In this document: in pieces, positions 62,892 to 64,000 of the stretch
Numbering within the stretch: position 1 is the stretch's first letter
Layout of the letters: each line of letters begins with the position of its first letter
The notes under the pieces: generated by a model
Database searches by the model: none
Told to the model about the DNA's origin: nothing
Seen by the model: the letters and a program-made list of their open reading frames with translations, nothing else
Program-made: the position numbers and the translations under genes
NCBI GenBank assembly: GCA_903935095.1
Contig: CAIZQH010000002.1
Location: 1-64,000 of the forward strand
Origin: an uncultured Flavobacteriales bacterium
Lineage (GTDB): Bacteria > Bacteroidota > Bacteroidia > Flavobacteriales_D > Crocinitomicaceae
DNA length: 64,000 nucleotides
Direction of reading: 5' to 3'

Positions 62892-63679
62892 AGTTCACGT
62901 TAGAGAAAATGAGCACAAAACACGAGGAAACAATTCAATATTTCCTCCCTAAGCAAACTGAACAGGTGTGTGTGAATGATTTTATTGGAAAAGAAATTCA
63001 GTTACATTGGACCGGAGTTATTACGTGTCGTACCTGTGCCAAAAAGACCAAAAAATCGTTTGGTGAAGGATTCTGCTATTCGTGCTTCTCGAATGCTGCA
63101 GAGGCAAGTCCGTGCATTTTACACCCTGAATTGTGCGAAGCTCATTTAGGCAAAGGACGCGACATGGAATATGAATTAAAAAATCACCTACAACGGCATT
63201 ACGTTTACCTTGCAGCAACGGACATCGTCAAAGTGGGTGTGACCAGAGCTACTCAGATTCCTACACGCTGGATTGACCAAGGGGCAAATAAAGCGATTCT
63301 ATTGGCGGAAGTTCCAAATCGCTTTTTGGCTGGTGTGATCGAAGTTGCTTTGAAAGATTTTTATGCAGATAAAACAAATTGGCAGAACATGTTGCGCGAT
63401 ATGCAAGATGAGTCCATCGATTTGATCGAAGAAAAATGGCAAGTTTGTGATGAATTACCCGCGGATTTGGCGCAATATTGGCTGGAGAACGATGAAATCC
63501 ATACTTTTAACTATCCAGTAAACGCTTACCCAACCAAAGTGCAGTCGATGACTTTTGATAAAGAAACGACTATCTCTGGAAAATTAGTTGGTATTCGTGG
63601 ACAATACTTATATTTTGATGAGCAAAGAGTCATCAACTTGCGAAGACATACGGGATACGAAATAGAATTTAAGGCATAA
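62888..63679 (+). CDS. DUF2797 domain-containing protein
   Basis: This 263-residue cytoplasmic protein matches DUF2797. Cysteines in CRTCAKKTKKSFGEGFCYSCF form a zinc-ribbon-like cluster near residues 45-65, followed by SPCILHPELCEAHLGKGRDMEYELKNHLQRHYVYLAATDIVKVGVTRATQIPTRWIDQGA, which is GIY-YIG-like in pattern (VYLA...VKVGVT). A nucleic-acid-binding or nuclease role is suggested by that similarity but is unproven. It overlaps gldC by four bases and its stop overlaps the next ATG by one. Confidence 0.85.
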   Translation: MKFTLEKMSTKHEETIQYFLPKQTEQVCVNDFIGKEIQLHWTGVITCRTCAKKTKKSFGEGFCYSCFSNAAEASPCILHPELCEAHLGKGRDMEYELKNHLQRHYVYLAATDIVKVGVTRATQIPTRWIDQGANKAILLAEVPNRFLAGVIEVALKDFYADKTNWQNMLRDMQDESIDLIEEKWQVCDELPADLAQYWLENDEIHTFNYPVNAYPTKVQSMTFDKETTISGKLVGIRGQYLYFDEQRVINLRRHTGYEIEFKA

Positions 63680-64000
63680 TGGTTCGACTCATTCATCAGA
63701 TTTTGGATTTCTTTTATCCGCTTGTCAGACGTATTTTTGACAAGACTACCTACTACTACGCTGCCTGTGGAAGTGGGAATTTAGTGCTCAGTTGGATCTT
63801 CTTTTTCGTTTTTTTTAACCTGATTTTTCAAAAGCAAGATTTTACATTACACAACCTTCCCTTGGGATTAGGAGAAAAAACCATTTCTGCTTTAACTTTA
63901 AGTTCCATCGTTTGTGCTTGCATTTCTTTCTTAATTGGATTCCTATTAATGCGCTACGTTGTTTTTACCGCAAGTCAATTGCGCGGAAGAGCACAGTTTT
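63679..64000 (+). CDS. GtrA-family membrane protein, N-terminal part
   Basis: ATG 63679 opens a frame to the window edge, giving 107 residues. Four-helix topology is starting: RRIFDKTTYYYAACGSGNLVLSWIFFFVFFNLIFQKQ, then TISALTLSSIVCACISFLIGFLLMRYVVF. The YAACGxxN pattern and FYP(L)(V)RR lead are typical of Bacteroidota GtrA-like proteins, which flip or handle polyprenyl-linked sugars. It is coupled to DUF2797 (TAATG). The C-terminus is outside the window. Confidence 0.8.
   Translation, partial: MVRLIHQILDFFYPLVRRIFDKTTYYYAACGSGNLVLSWIFFFVFFNLIFQKQDFTLHNLPLGLGEKTISALTLSSIVCACISFLIGFLLMRYVVFTASQLRGRAQF

Overview
The window comes from a Bacteroidota chromosome, most likely class Flavobacteriia. 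The evidence is type IX secretion (T9SS) sorting domains on four large secreted proteins, the gliding genes gldB and gldC, a GWxTD-domain protein, a TamL-like lipoprotein, many short lipoprotein signals, almost no Shine-Dalgarno sequences, and several TAnnTTTG -7 promoter elements. Family level cannot be resolved from the sequence alone. No rRNA, tRNA, CRISPR array, insertion sequence or prophage was seen. Most of the window is chromosomal housekeeping and envelope biology.

Layout. 0-6 kb: end of a DUF2795-like gene, an acyl-carrier-protein phosphodiesterase, and two tandem T9SS type B cargo proteins (glycine-rich, and L-type-lectin-like). 6-11 kb: zwf-pgl-edd, the oxidative branch leading into the Entner-Doudoroff pathway, with no eda in the window, then a TerC-family membrane protein. 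11-17 kb: a subtilisin-like protease, trxB, a GNAT acetyltransferase and a DPP IV-like S9 peptidase. 17-18 kb: an FkbM methyltransferase overlapping a lipoprotein gene. 18-29 kb: a long, tightly packed minus-strand run (tamL, amidohydrolase, second subtilase, NTF2-like, prmC, ligA, a small unknown, dapA, VanX-like dipeptidase). 29-40 kb: plus-strand TrmH methyltransferase, DEAD/DEAH helicase, then GWxTD protein, glycosyltransferase, GH92 mannosidase and a third type B cargo with an IgGFc-binding-like head.

40.5-44 kb: a visibly AT-rich, translationally coupled four-gene cassette (AAC(3)-like acyltransferase, NodB-like deacetylase, FemAB/GNAT-like transferase, FabG-like reductase). It is flanked by the two longest non-coding stretches and is the best candidate here for an undescribed pathway, probably remodelling of an amino-sugar glycan. 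44-49 kb: a Spy-like small protein, a CotH/lamin-tail T9SS type A cargo, a lipoprotein NagZ-like GH3, and rpsP-rimM, where S16 carries a long acidic repetitive tail. 49.7-53 kb: sugar-phosphate transferase, lipoprotein and Gfo/Idh/MocA oxidoreductase. 53-57 kb: thrS-infC-rpmI-rplT and an S24-type repressor. 57-64 kb: TonB-like protein, WG-repeat protein, nadE and a beta-barrel protein, diverging from gldB-gldC-DUF2797-GtrA.

Several ORF-track starts are wrong. At zwf, the helicase and nagZ the nominal TTG start lies inside or next to a promoter -7 element, and for thrS, rpsP, pgl, both subtilases and the S24 regulator the family start is an internal ATG. Corrected starts are used below.
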